Source: SVKR01 sp963605115
GTDB taxonomy: Bacteria > Bacillota > Clostridia > Oscillospirales > Oscillospiraceae
Direction: 5' to 3'
Assembly: GCA_963605115.1 (NCBI GenBank)
Contig: CAVCTM010000004.1
Span: forward strand, 1-64,000
Length of the DNA stretch: 64,000 nt
The translations under genes and the position numbers were made by a program. This document shows, piece by piece, positions 40,923-49,554 of this stretch; position 1 is the stretch's first letter, and every line of letters begins with the position of its first letter. The notes beneath the pieces are model-generated. The model saw only the letters and a program-made list of their open reading frames with translations. It did no database searches and had not been told where the DNA came from.

Positions 40923-41993
40923 ATGAATATTATCAGCTTATTCAGCGGTTGCGGGGGGCTTGATCTCGGTTTTGAAAAAGCGGGTTTTGATATCCCTGTT
41001 GCAAATGAATTTGACCCGACGATATATGAAACATTTAAGCTCAACCACCCCAAGACGCATCTTATCGAGGGTGATGTGCGGCAGATAACCAGAGCGGATA
41101 TCGTCCCCTATATAAACGGAGAGGTTGACGGGATCATTGGCGGTCCGCCATGCCAGTCATGGTCCGAGGCGGGATCTCTGAAAGGGATCGACGATGCACG
41201 AGGGCAATTGTTCTTCGATTATATCAGGATCCTCAAGGAATTTCACCCGAAGTTCTTTTTAGCCGAAAACGTCAGCGGTATGCTCGCCAATAGACATGAT
41301 GCCGCCGTACAAAACATCTTAAAGCTCTTTGATGACGCCGGTTATGATGTGTCGCTTACAATGGTAAATGCAAAAGATTACGGCGTGGCAGAGGAGAGGA
41401 AAAGAGTTTTCTATATCGGTTTCCGAAAAGACTTGAAGATCCAATTCAGATTCCCGAAAGGCTCAACGGAGGATGATTCTAAAAAAATAACCCTTAGGGA
41501 TATTATCTGGGATCTTCAATACACTGCCGTTCCGTCTGGTGAAAAGAATCATCACAATCCGAAGGCGATAAACAATAACGAGTATTTCACGGGCGCGTTT
41601 TCTCCGATATTTATGAGCAGAAATCGTGTAAAATCGTGGGATGAACAGGCGTTTACCGTTCAAGCCTCCGGACGCCAATGTCAGCTGCACCCGCAAGCCC
41701 CGAAAATGAACAAAGTCGGCAAGAATGACTGCCGCTTTGTTGAGGGCAAGGAGGAGCTATATCGCAGGATGACGATTCGGGAAATCGCCAGAGTGCAGGG
41801 TTTTCCCGATTCCTTCAAGTTTATATACGAAGACACGAATGATGCCTATAAAATGATCGGCAATGCGGTACCTGTTAATCTCGCTTATGAAATAGCGGCT
41901 GCGATCAAGCTGTTCCTTAGCGGCGAAGGCGATAAGGTCATAGCAATCGATGAGAACTACAAAGCTTCGGTGAAATCAAGGGTGAGGAAATGA
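40923..41993 (+). CDS. DNA cytosine-5 methyltransferase, M.HaeIII-like
   Basis: The 356-residue enzyme has the ordered m5C motifs: I FSGCGGLDLGF, IV GGPPCQSWS with catalytic Cys77, VI ENV (115-117), VIII/target region VQASGRQCQLHPQAP, and X GNAVPVNLAYEIA. The pattern GGPPCQSWSEAGSLKGIDD and the QASGRQCQLHPQAP block closely resemble M.HaeIII as I remember it, so GGCC is the expected target. It overlaps the HaeIII-like endonuclease gene by ATGA. Base composition is clearly less GC-rich than the flanks. Confidence 0.93.
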   Translation: MNIISLFSGCGGLDLGFEKAGFDIPVANEFDPTIYETFKLNHPKTHLIEGDVRQITRADIVPYINGEVDGIIGGPPCQSWSEAGSLKGIDDARGQLFFDYIRILKEFHPKFFLAENVSGMLANRHDAAVQNILKLFDDAGYDVSLTMVNAKDYGVAEERKRVFYIGFRKDLKIQFRFPKGSTEDDSKKITLRDIIWDLQYTAVPSGEKNHHNPKAINNNEYFTGAFSPIFMSRNRVKSWDEQAFTVQASGRQCQLHPQAPKMNKVGKNDCRFVEGKEELYRRMTIREIARVQGFPDSFKFIYEDTNDAYKMIGNAVPVNLAYEIAAAIKLFLSGEGDKVIAIDENYKASVKSRVRK

Positions 41994-42943
41994 GTACAAC
42001 CAGTAATGATCAAGGACGCGCGTATGAATTTGCGTGGGTAAACGCTTTAAATAACGCTCTGAGTAAAATCAGGAAGACTGCGGTGGTGTCCAATTCAAGT
42101 CTTGAGGCAAACAAAAGAGCATGGGAAGTTATGCTCGAGGATATGAAAGAGCTTCTTTCCATGTCGGCTGAAGCGGCGGTTGGTGCGGTCATGGAATTGG
42201 AGCCGCGCATGATCGAAAATGATAATGACATTTTGCTGCTTGAACTGCAAGAGGACGATGCGGGAATAGCAGGAGATGTCAGAGATGTTGTCATAAGAAG
42301 AGAGAATATCAATTGGGAGATCGGTCTTAGCATAAAGCACAATCATGAAGCTGTAAAGCATAGCCGGTTAAGCCATAAATTAGACTTTGGCAAAGAGTGG
42401 TTTGGCATACCATGTTCATATCGCTATTGGAGTGATGTTGCTCCGATTTTTGAGCGATTAAAGAAAGAAAAAGCGAATAAAACCAAATGGCCGGAAGTTG
42501 CGGACAAAGACGACGCAGTATATGTCCCTTTGCTACAGGCTTTTATGGACGAAGTAAAAAGAGCGTATGCAATTGATCCGAAAATGCCGTGCAAAATGGT
42601 TGAATACCTGATTGGCGTCAACGACTATTACAAGGTCGTCAGTCATGATAGTAAGCGCTTGACAATCATTCGTTCGTTTAATATCCATGGAACTTTGAAC
42701 CAGCCGAGCAAGGTCAAAGTATCGGCGGTTTCCGTTCCGATCGTGCAGCTGCCGACAGAATTGGTTGCGCTGCGTTTCAAAACAGGCAGCAAAAATACCG
42801 TTGAAATGTATATGAATAACGGATGGGAATTGAGCTTCAGAATTCATAATGCAAGCTCTAAAGTTGAGCCGAGCTTGAAATTTGATATTCAGTTTATGGG
42901 AATGCCGGTGACGATTATTACTATAAGTTGTGCCTGGAAATGA
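41990..42943 (+). CDS. HaeIII-family type II restriction endonuclease
   Basis: The 317-residue product matches the HaeIII endonuclease family over its length. Segments recalled from that family include NDQGRAYEFAW at the start, GDVRDVVIRRENINWEIGLSIKHNHEAVKHSRLSHKLDFG in the catalytic core, and SFRIHNASSKVEPSLKFDIQ near the end. The expected activity is cleavage of unmethylated GGCC. It overlaps the methyltransferase genes on both sides by ATGA, so enzyme and protection are made from one message. Confidence 0.92.
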   Translation: MSTTSNDQGRAYEFAWVNALNNALSKIRKTAVVSNSSLEANKRAWEVMLEDMKELLSMSAEAAVGAVMELEPRMIENDNDILLLELQEDDAGIAGDVRDVVIRRENINWEIGLSIKHNHEAVKHSRLSHKLDFGKEWFGIPCSYRYWSDVAPIFERLKKEKANKTKWPEVADKDDAVYVPLLQAFMDEVKRAYAIDPKMPCKMVEYLIGVNDYYKVVSHDSKRLTIIRSFNIHGTLNQPSKVKVSAVSVPIVQLPTELVALRFKTGSKNTVEMYMNNGWELSFRIHNASSKVEPSLKFDIQFMGMPVTIITISCAWK

Positions 42944-43878
42944 CAGTAGGAAGTTTATTTGCCGGTATAGGCGGGATAGACATCGCTTTTCAGCAAGCAG
43001 GCTATGATATCAAATGGGCGATAGAAAAAGACGCCGCCTGCTGTAAAACATATAGGAACAACTTTGACAGCACGAACTTGCTTGAATGTGACATACATGA
43101 TGTCGATCCTGAACGCTTGCCGAAAGTCGATATAATCACCGCCGGATTTCCATGTCAATCGTTTTCTGTGGCAGGAAAGCAAAGAGGGTTTTCTGATCCG
43201 CGGGGCAATGTGTTCTTCGAAATACAGAGATTTGTCGCGTGGAGTGAGCCCCGATTTGTTTTTCTCGAGAATGTGCCCAACCTGATGGATCACAACAACG
43301 GGAAAACGTTCAATGCTATTCATAACACGTTATCCGAGCTTGGCTATGCTATTCGGTATAAAGTGATGAGGGCTTCGGAATACGGAGGGGTACCGCAAAT
43401 AAGAGATCGAATATACATAGTCGCGTTCAGAGAGCAAGAGGAATGCGACAGGTTTGCTTTTCCAAATCCGATTGATTTGGACATTACCATTGAAAACGTC
43501 TTAAAGCGAAATGTAAAAAAGCACAACGCTTATTATTACGGTGCAGATAATTCGTTCTACCAATATGCGAAGAGGTTCGTTAAGCGCAAAGACTTTATCT
43601 ATCGAGTTTATCACGACAGTATAAAGCTGACGCAGAACCGCATGTGCCCTACGCTTACCGCGTCTATGGGAATAAGAGACAATCAGGTGCATCTGGTATT
43701 GGATGATTACGGCATACGAAAGCTCACGGTTCAAGAATGCCTTGATTTTCAAGGATTTCCCGCAAGTTTTCACTTTCCGCATACCATCACAATAAATGAT
43801 GCTTACAAGCAAGTCGGCAATTCCGTTTGTGTACCGGTGATAAAAAGGATCGCGGAACAAATAGAGGAACTTGCCTGA
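42940..43878 (+). CDS. Second DNA cytosine-5 methyltransferase
   Basis: The 312-residue enzyme has motif I FAGIGGIDIAF, motif IV FPCQSFS with catalytic Cys72, ENV in VFLENVPNL, motif VIII RDRIYIVAF, TLTASMG, and motifs IX/X KLTVQECLDFQGFP and QVGNSVCVPV. Its target region (about residues 190-265) differs from the first methyltransferase. ATG 42940 overlaps the endonuclease stop; a TTG four codons earlier is an alternative. Its target is unknown, and no second endonuclease is present. GC content matches the other two island genes. Confidence 0.92.
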   Translation: MTVGSLFAGIGGIDIAFQQAGYDIKWAIEKDAACCKTYRNNFDSTNLLECDIHDVDPERLPKVDIITAGFPCQSFSVAGKQRGFSDPRGNVFFEIQRFVAWSEPRFVFLENVPNLMDHNNGKTFNAIHNTLSELGYAIRYKVMRASEYGGVPQIRDRIYIVAFREQEECDRFAFPNPIDLDITIENVLKRNVKKHNAYYYGADNSFYQYAKRFVKRKDFIYRVYHDSIKLTQNRMCPTLTASMGIRDNQVHLVLDDYGIRKLTVQECLDFQGFPASFHFPHTITINDAYKQVGNSVCVPVIKRIAEQIEELA

Positions 43879-43893
43879 AGGAGGCATATTCTC

Positions 43894-45729
43894 ATGACAA
43901 AACGCTCGAAGCGCCTTGCGGCGCTTTTTTTGGCGCTGGTGCTGCTGGCGCTTGCCGGGTGCGGCGGGGGAGCTGCGGTGCCGACGCCGGCGCCCTTTGA
44001 AGCCGCTCCTGCGCCGGGGGAGGGCACGGACGTTTCCGTGCTGCTGGACTATCTGACGGGACCGCAGCTCGCGGGCCGCGCCGTCGGCAGCGAGGGGAAC
44101 CGGAAGACCGCGGCGTGGATCGCCGACTGGTTCGCGTTGCTGGGCTACGAGCCCTTCGGTGAACAGCTCCGCATCCCTTACACGGACGAGCTCGCCCTGC
44201 CGGAGCGCGCCGCGGGCGCGTCGCTCGCGATCGTCGCCGCGGACGGGACGCGCACGGAGCTCACGCCGGGAGACGACTTTATCTGGTACCCGGTCTATGA
44301 GGACCTCGACGCGACGCTCCCGGTCGGGGAGGGCGGTGCGTTTTAAGGCGCGGAGGACGCGGCGCGCACCGCGGCGCAGACGCCGGGCGCGGTCGCCCTC
44401 GCCTGCGGCGATCTGGATGCGCACATCACGTTTTATAACAATCTGGAGCGGGACCGCGGGGCATTTTTCCTGCTGGACGCGCGCTTCGCCGCGCTGCTGG
44501 ACGCCCCCGGCGCGCAGGTCGAGATCCATCTCCCCGCCTGCGCCGCGCTCGGTACGGCGGAGAACGTCGCGGCGCTGCGCCGCGGCGGGGACGGGAAGAC
44601 CGCCTTCGTCATCTCCGCCCACTTCGACGGCAGCGGCTTTTACGGCGCGCGGCTCCACCCCTCGGCTTACGACAACGCCTCCGGCACCGCCGCGATGCTT
44701 TACGCGGCGCAGCTCCTCGCGGACGCGGCGCTGGACTGCGACCTCATCTTCGCCGCCTTCAACGGCGAGGAGAGCGGGCTCGGCGGCTCCGCGGCGCTCG
44801 CGCCGGAGATCTGCGCGCGCTACGATTCCGTCACGGTCGTGAACATCGACTGCCTCGGTCTGCGCGGGGAGGACACCTTCACCCTGAGCGGCGACCAGAC
44901 GCGCTTCGGACCGCTCAAGACCGCGCTGGGCGCTTACGCCGAGCTCACGGAGGAGGACGCGCCGAGCGATCACATGAGCTTTTACGGCTGCGGGAACGCC
45001 GCGGCGGTCAATCTCTCGGACCTGCACCTGATGGATTACGCGACGAGCCTGATGCACACCCGCGGCGACGGCGCCGGCGTGCTGGACCCGGCGCGCATCG
45101 AGTCGGCGGCGCGGGCGCTCGCCGATTATGTCCGCGCGGGCGAGTATCCCCAGCAGGGCGCCGCGGATTTCGACGATTACGCGCCCGTTTTTGAGATCCC
45201 GCTGAAGCTGGACGTCTACCCCGGCGGGAACGCCGATTTCCTCGCCGCCCTGCCGGACACGGACGGCGGCGCGTTCGAGGCGAGCTACGAAAGCGCCGAC
45301 GCCCTGTTCGCCGAGACGGGCTTCGCCCTGCCGCAGAGCAGCCTCCCACTCGGCGACGGCGGCATTTACCTCTCCGTCTGGTCCTACGCCGACGAGGGCA
45401 GCAGCGACGTCAGCGCTTACGCCTCGCTGATGCTCGACGGCGGCTATGTCGGCGTCGGCTGGACGCTCCGCCTCGGCGCGCCGCTGGACAGCGCGGAGCG
45501 GCGCATGGCGCTCAAAACCGACGACATCACCGTCACGCAGGAGACCTGTCCCCTGCCCGCCCTCGGCACGGAGGCGGCGCTCTGGATCGTGGAAAACGCC
45601 ACGCAGCAGACCACCTCCGTCACCGCCGTCTTCACGAGCGGCGCCGTCCGCTGCACCCTCGACGCCGACAGCGAGACCTTCGAAGACCCCGCCAAAGCCA
45701 TCCGCGAAGCCCTCGCGAGCTTCCAATAA
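43894..45729 (+). pseudogene. M28-family peptidase lipoprotein gene, interrupted by one in-frame TAA
   Basis: One continuous frame runs from ATG 43894 to 45729 (611 residues) except for a TAA at 44344-44346 (codon 151). Before it lies a lipoprotein signal (LAGC) and the PA-less N-terminus with GPQLAGRAVGSEGN. After it come the M28 zinc-site segments: SAHFDGS, YDNASGTA and FNGEESGLGGS, then a C-terminal domain. The catalytic part is downstream of the stop, so a truncated product would be inactive. The rest shows no other damage. A recent nonsense mutation, a sequencing error or programmed readthrough are all possible; the first two are likelier. Its AGGAGG follows the methyltransferase stop directly. 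Confidence 0.85.
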
Positions 45730-45734
45730 AAAAC

Positions 45735-45763
45735 GTCCCGCCCCAACCGGGGCGGGACTCTTC
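45735..45763 (+). terminator. Hairpin after the M28 gene
   Basis: A perfect 10-bp stem (GTCCCGCCCC with GGGGCGGGAC, loop AACC; 45735-45744 with 45749-45758) is followed by TCTTCG. The identical hairpin recurs at 49219-49242. Confidence 0.7.
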
Positions 45764-45796
45764 GATAAACAGCGTTAATGCGCTCATAAGTGTTAC

Positions 45797-45845
45797 TTAT
45801 GCACAAAAAGTTATTTTTAAAAAGGGTTGACTTTGTGCAATAAGC
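45797..45845. promoter_or_regulatory. Inverted repeat flanking the -35 of the tannase-like gene
   Basis: CTTATGCACAAA (45797-45808) and TTTGTGCA-ATAAG (45832-45845) mirror each other around an AT-rich centre, and the right arm starts inside the -35 box. It could be an operator, but no adjacent regulator gene identifies a partner. Confidence 0.45.
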
Positions 45846-45855
45846 ATAATATAAT
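45827..45855 (+). promoter_or_regulatory. Promoter of the tannase-like gene
   Basis: TTGACT (45827-45832), 17 bases and a perfect TATAAT (45850-45855), giving a leader of about 75 nt. A small CCCGG/CCGGG hairpin lies in the leader. Confidence 0.82.
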
Positions 45856-45934
45856 GCAGGCAGTTTCCAATTGTTTCCTACCCTGTCACCACCCGGCTGA
45901 GAGAGACCGGGAATTATGAAAGGAGAAGAAAACC

Positions 45935-48900
45935 ATGCGAAAACTGCTTCGAAGAACTCTTGCACTTTGTCTCGGCGTCTGCCTGTTGATGGCGCTGGGG
46001 CTCCCCGCCGCGGCTGCGGAGCCGGCGGAGGACTTTTCCGACAAATGGGAGCTGCGCCGCGACGAGGAGAGCGGCACGGAGTATTACGCGCTGGACGCGG
46101 TCTACTGCGAAAAGCCCGTCTCCGCGGAGCTGCAGCACCTTGTCATCTATGCGCCGAAGGCGTATCTGCGCCGCGGCGCGGACGGCGGCGTGACGCTCGA
46201 CCCGAACGGTAGAGTCGTCAGCTCCACCGGCGCGGTCTACTCCGCGGAGACCGCCCCGATCCTGCTGCACAACACCAGCGGCGGCTACAGCTCCTCCAAG
46301 ATCCAGCCCGTAAATCCGGACTATCTGCGCGAGGGCTACATCCACGTCAGCATCCAGACCCGCGGCAAGGAGACCCAGAACGAAGCCGGTGAATACATCG
46401 GTCAGTTCCCGCTCCTCATCGTCGATATGAAGGCGGGCATCCGCTTTCTGAAGCATTTCGACGGCGTTCTGCCCGGAAACAGCGCGCGCATCGTCTCCCG
46501 CGGCTACAGCTCCGGCGGCGCGGTGAGCGCCATGCTCGGCGCGTCGGGCAACTCCCCGGTCTTCGAGCCCTATCTGGAGGAGATCGGTGCTTACGACGCG
46601 ACGGACGACATCTTCATCGCCCTCGCGAGCGCGCCCATCACGAACCTCAGCTCGGCGGATGCCTCCTATGAGTGGTATCAGGCGCAAAACCCGACCTACT
46701 TCCTCTTCAACTCCATGGCGTTCGACCGTCTCGGCGAGCCGCTGGAGAATTTCCCCGTCGGACCGAAGAACAAGTATCCCCTCGGCAGCAACATTCTCGG
46801 CGGCGCGCATGAGGATGAGCTCGCGGCGCTGCTCTATGACTGGTATGTCGGCTATGTCCAATCCTTCGGTCTTGACCTCGGCGACGACGGGCGCAGCGGC
46901 GAGTTTTATGAGGGCTTTGCCGCCGTCTATGCCGACGCGCTTGCGGAGTATATCCGCCGCTATGACGAGCTGCGCACGGAAAAGCAGCCCGCGACCGCGG
47001 AGGAATACCTGAAGAGCCTCGACAGCAAGGGAACCGGCTGGTTCACCTACGACGCCGCGACCGGCAAGGTGACGATCACCGACCTCGACGCGCTCGTCGT
47101 GAACCACATCGCGCGCAAGAAAATGTGCCCCAGTCTGGACAGCTATAACTACAAGAGCAACGAAAACGACGCCTTCAAGGACGCCTCCGGCAAGACGGTC
47201 CACTTCAGCGCCACGGTGCGCGACGCGCTGGGCACGCTGCTGGAGAAGAAGGACAGCTACGGCTGGACCGCGGAGGAGCTCGCCTATATCGAGGCGCTCT
47301 ACGGCGACTATAACGCCGGGATCAGCGCCGAGAGCAGCTATCTTCTGGAGGTCATGAGCCCCATCAACTATGTCGTGGAGCGCGAGGGCTTCGCCGGCGC
47401 GGACATCGCCCCCTTCTGGCGGCTGCGCATCGGCAGCGAGGACGGCGACCACGGCGCTCCCGCGGCGTGGCTCATCGCCGAGGGGCTGAAGAAGTATCAG
47501 CCGGAGACGGAGCTCTCCATGGGCATCGCGTGGGGGATGGGCCACAGCCTCTCCGAGCTCACCGAGCAGGACCTCTATGACTACATCGCGGACATTATGC
47601 TGCGCACGGACGCACTGCCCGATCTCGGACCGGACGAATCCGCGAGCGCGGTCAGCTCCAGCCAGCGCCTTTCCGTCGACGGCGTTGCGGTGCAGTGCCC
47701 GATGGTCAACATCGGCGGCTATAACTACTTCCGCCCGCGCGACCTTGCGATGCTCCTGCGCGATACGCAGGCAGCCTTTTCCGTCGGCTTCGACGCGGAA
47801 GAGCGCACCGTGAGCGTCACCGCCGGCGGCGAATACGCGCCCGTGGGCGGCGAGCTCGATGGCAGCGCGGACACCGCAAGGAGCGTCCGCAGCAGCTGGA
47901 CGCTCCTTGTCGACGGCAAGACGGCGGACGTCTCCGTCTACAACATCGGCGGCAGCAACTACTATAAGCTCCGCGACCTCGCCGATGCGATCGGCTTCGA
48001 CGTCGACTATATCAACGCCACCCGCCTCGTCGCGATCAGCGGGAAAAAGGCGCTTTACACCTTCCATAACGACGGCGTGACCGAGATCACGGATGCGAGC
48101 CTCGATCGCTATTTCCGCGAGGGAACGGCGATCGAGGGCGTCAAGGCGCTGCTGCGCGCCGGCGCGGTCTATGTCAACGGCGCCGCCGTTCCCGGCAGTG
48201 AGCGCGGCGCGGAGGACTTCGTGATCAACGGTTTTCCGAGCCTCTGGAAGACCGGCGAGGGCACGTGGGCTTACAGCGTCCACAAGCTCTACAGCGCGAA
48301 CGACCTGAGCTTCGAGGCGGCGAGCCTCGGCTTCATTCAGGGCATCAGCAAGATGCGCGGGCTGGACATCCGGCTCTACAGCGCCGACGGCGTTTATGCC
48401 GACCGGATGGAGGTGCTCATCAAGGAGAGCATGCTCGTAAATTCCATGGAAAAGACGGGCGGCGCCGTCCGCATCGGGCGCTATGACTTCGCGCTTGCGA
48501 CGAATGAGATCCGCCCGGACGTCAACGACGTCACCTTCCCGGCGGAGAACGTGGACCCGAACCTCCGCGTCGGCGATATCGCACTCTACTGGTGCGAAAA
48601 CGGCGTGTGGCACATCCAGCAGGCTGTCGCCGCGACCGGAACGCTCACGCAGGGCAGCGGCGAGGAGAAATTTGTCTTAAACGGCACGGCTTACGCCGAC
48701 GCGCTCATCACCCGCTATAATCTTCAGGCGGCGAACCGCACCTCCCAGTTCCTCACCGCCCACACCGTGCTCTCCCTTCAGGACTACCCCGTGACCATGT
48801 GGAGCACGGAGACGGGCTATCCCATCGGCTTCACCCGCGGCAGCGGCGCGCGCGAGGCGCTCGCGGCGGCGCTCGCAAACGCGGAGGCGATCGCAAAGCC

Positions 48901-49141
48901 CCTCGCCGTCAGTACCGATGGCAGCGACGTGGCGCAGGATCAGGAGTGGGTCACTGCCGAGGTGATGGACGCTTACCGAACCGCGTTCGAGAGCGCAAAG
49001 ACGGCTTATAACGACGCCGACTCGACCGATATCGACCTCGATATGGCGATCTACACGCTCTCCTCCGCTGTTGGCAAGGCGGGCAAGGGCATGGGCTCCG
49101 GAGGTCTCGTAGGCACCAAAGCGCCGGGGACGAAGGCGTAA
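45935..49141 (+). CDS. Exported tannase-like alpha/beta hydrolase with copper-amine-oxidase-N-like repeats
   Basis: The 1068-residue protein starts with a signal peptide (cleavage near AAAAEP). Residues 40-560 resemble subtype-B tannase/feruloyl-esterase-type hydrolases: a nucleophile elbow GYSSGG (Ser192) followed by AVSAMLGASGNSP, and the later RIGSEDGDHG and WGMGHS blocks that could supply Asp and His. Residues about 575-700 hold two copper-amine-oxidase-N-like units, seen as VNIGGYNYFRPRDLAMLL and YNIGGSNYYKLRDLADAIG. The last 350 residues are unassigned. It is probably secreted and acts on plant phenolic or other esters; the substrate is inferred. Confidence 0.78.
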   Translation: MRKLLRRTLALCLGVCLLMALGLPAAAAEPAEDFSDKWELRRDEESGTEYYALDAVYCEKPVSAELQHLVIYAPKAYLRRGADGGVTLDPNGRVVSSTGAVYSAETAPILLHNTSGGYSSSKIQPVNPDYLREGYIHVSIQTRGKETQNEAGEYIGQFPLLIVDMKAGIRFLKHFDGVLPGNSARIVSRGYSSGGAVSAMLGASGNSPVFEPYLEEIGAYDATDDIFIALASAPITNLSSADASYEWYQAQNPTYFLFNSMAFDRLGEPLENFPVGPKNKYPLGSNILGGAHEDELAALLYDWYVGYVQSFGLDLGDDGRSGEFYEGFAAVYADALAEYIRRYDELRTEKQPATAEEYLKSLDSKGTGWFTYDAATGKVTITDLDALVVNHIARKKMCPSLDSYNYKSNENDAFKDASGKTVHFSATVRDALGTLLEKKDSYGWTAEELAYIEALYGDYNAGISAESSYLLEVMSPINYVVEREGFAGADIAPFWRLRIGSEDGDHGAPAAWLIAEGLKKYQPETELSMGIAWGMGHSLSELTEQDLYDYIADIMLRTDALPDLGPDESASAVSSSQRLSVDGVAVQCPMVNIGGYNYFRPRDLAMLLRDTQAAFSVGFDAEERTVSVTAGGEYAPVGGELDGSADTARSVRSSWTLLVDGKTADVSVYNIGGSNYYKLRDLADAIGFDVDYINATRLVAISGKKALYTFHNDGVTEITDASLDRYFREGTAIEGVKALLRAGAVYVNGAAVPGSERGAEDFVINGFPSLWKTGEGTWAYSVHKLYSANDLSFEAASLGFIQGISKMRGLDIRLYSADGVYADRMEVLIKESMLVNSMEKTGGAVRIGRYDFALATNEIRPDVNDVTFPAENVDPNLRVGDIALYWCENGVWHIQQAVAATGTLTQGSGEEKFVLNGTAYADALITRYNLQAANRTSQFLTAHTVLSLQDYPVTMWSTETGYPIGFTRGSGAREALAAALANAEAIAKPLAVSTDGSDVAQDQEWVTAEVMDAYRTAFESAKTAYNDADSTDIDLDMAIYTLSSAVGKAGKGMGSGGLVGTKAPGTKA

Positions 49142-49218
49142 ACAAAACCGCTCATTTCTTTCCTTCTTCTATGCGGCGCGGGTGTCTGACCCCATCCGCG
49201 TCGCGCTTTTCGCAAAAA

Positions 49219-49242
49219 GTCCCGCCCCAACCGGGGCGGGAC
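49219..49242 (+). terminator. Hairpin after the tannase-like gene
   Basis: The same 24-base hairpin as at 45735-45758, preceded here by AAAAA and followed by TTCACT. It begins 78 bases after the stop codon. The stretch between (49142-49218) shows no gene. Confidence 0.65.
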
Positions 49243-49248
49243 TTCACT

Positions 49249-49298
49249 CTGTCGAGAAACCCGCTTGCCGCCTAATGTGCAACCGGGTTTCTCGACAG
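49249..49298. repeat. 15-bp perfect inverted repeat
   Basis: CTGTCGAGAAACCCG (49249-49263) is the exact reverse complement of CGGGTTTCTCGACAG (49284-49298); the loop is 20 bases. It is the middle one of three consecutive hairpins. Confidence 0.75.
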
Positions 49299-49299
49299 A

Positions 49300-49344
49300 C
49301 GCAAAAGAGAGACCGCCAAAGGCGGTCTCTCTTTTGCGTTTTTC
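49300..49344. terminator. Strong convergent terminator
   Basis: A stem of 18-19 bp (about 49300-49317 with 49321-49339) and an AAA loop are followed by TTTTTC on the plus strand. It starts 3 bases from the stop of the minus-strand 22-residue peptide gene and can serve transcripts from both sides. Confidence 0.82.
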
Positions 49345-49411
49345 AGCACCAGCCAAAGATACGGCAGAGCATCTCCTTGAGCGCCGCACAGTCGAAATTG
49401 AAGCAGAACAT
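49343..49411 (-). CDS. Candidate 22-residue Cys-rich peptide
   Basis: ATG 49411 on the minus strand starts a 22-codon frame with Cys at positions 3, 8, 16 and 22 and several aromatic or hydrophobic residues, ending in RIFGWC. It has AGGAGG 10 bases upstream, a promoter (TTGCAA-N17-TACAAT) about 50 bases upstream and a strong hairpin just after the stop, so it has the parts of a complete transcription unit. I do not recognise the peptide. It might be a secreted signal, a membrane-active peptide, a metal binder or only a leader. Confidence 0.5.
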   Translation of the reverse strand: MFCFNFDCAALKEMLCRIFGWC

Positions 49412-49461
49412 GGGGAAGAAGCCTCCTTTTCTTTCAGATTCGGTTTCCGGAAACTGTGTGC

Positions 49462-49490
49462 ATTGTAGCGCAGGGACGGACAAATTGCAA
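49462..49490 (-). promoter_or_regulatory. Promoter of the 22-residue peptide
   Basis: On the minus strand, TTGCAA (49485-49490), 17 bases and TACAAT (49462-49467). It points away from the marR promoter 35 bases to the right. Confidence 0.62.
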
Positions 49491-49525
49491 ATGCAATGTT
49501 TTCCATCGGCGGACAAAGAAAAGAC

Positions 49526-49554
49526 TTGACATTGGTCCGAAATCGTACTATAAT
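49526..49554 (+). promoter_or_regulatory. Promoter of marR-MATE
   Basis: A perfect consensus: TTGACA (49526-49531), 17 bases, TATAAT (49549-49554). Confidence 0.87.

Noticed and set aside
44346..45729. The second half of the M28 gene as an independent gene starting at ATG 44695
   Set aside because: That ATG has no ribosome binding site and lies after the first zinc-site motifs, which are in the same frame further upstream. One broken gene explains the data better.
45880..45920. CTGAGAGAGA in the tannase leader as a TPP-riboswitch core
   Set aside because: Only the short CTGAGA-like string is present. The other conserved TPP segments and the long helices are missing, and the leader is too short.
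45914..48613. 899-codon minus-strand frame opposite the tannase-like gene
   Set aside because: The composition is that of a shadow frame. The plus strand has a promoter, signal peptide and recognisable hydrolase motifs.
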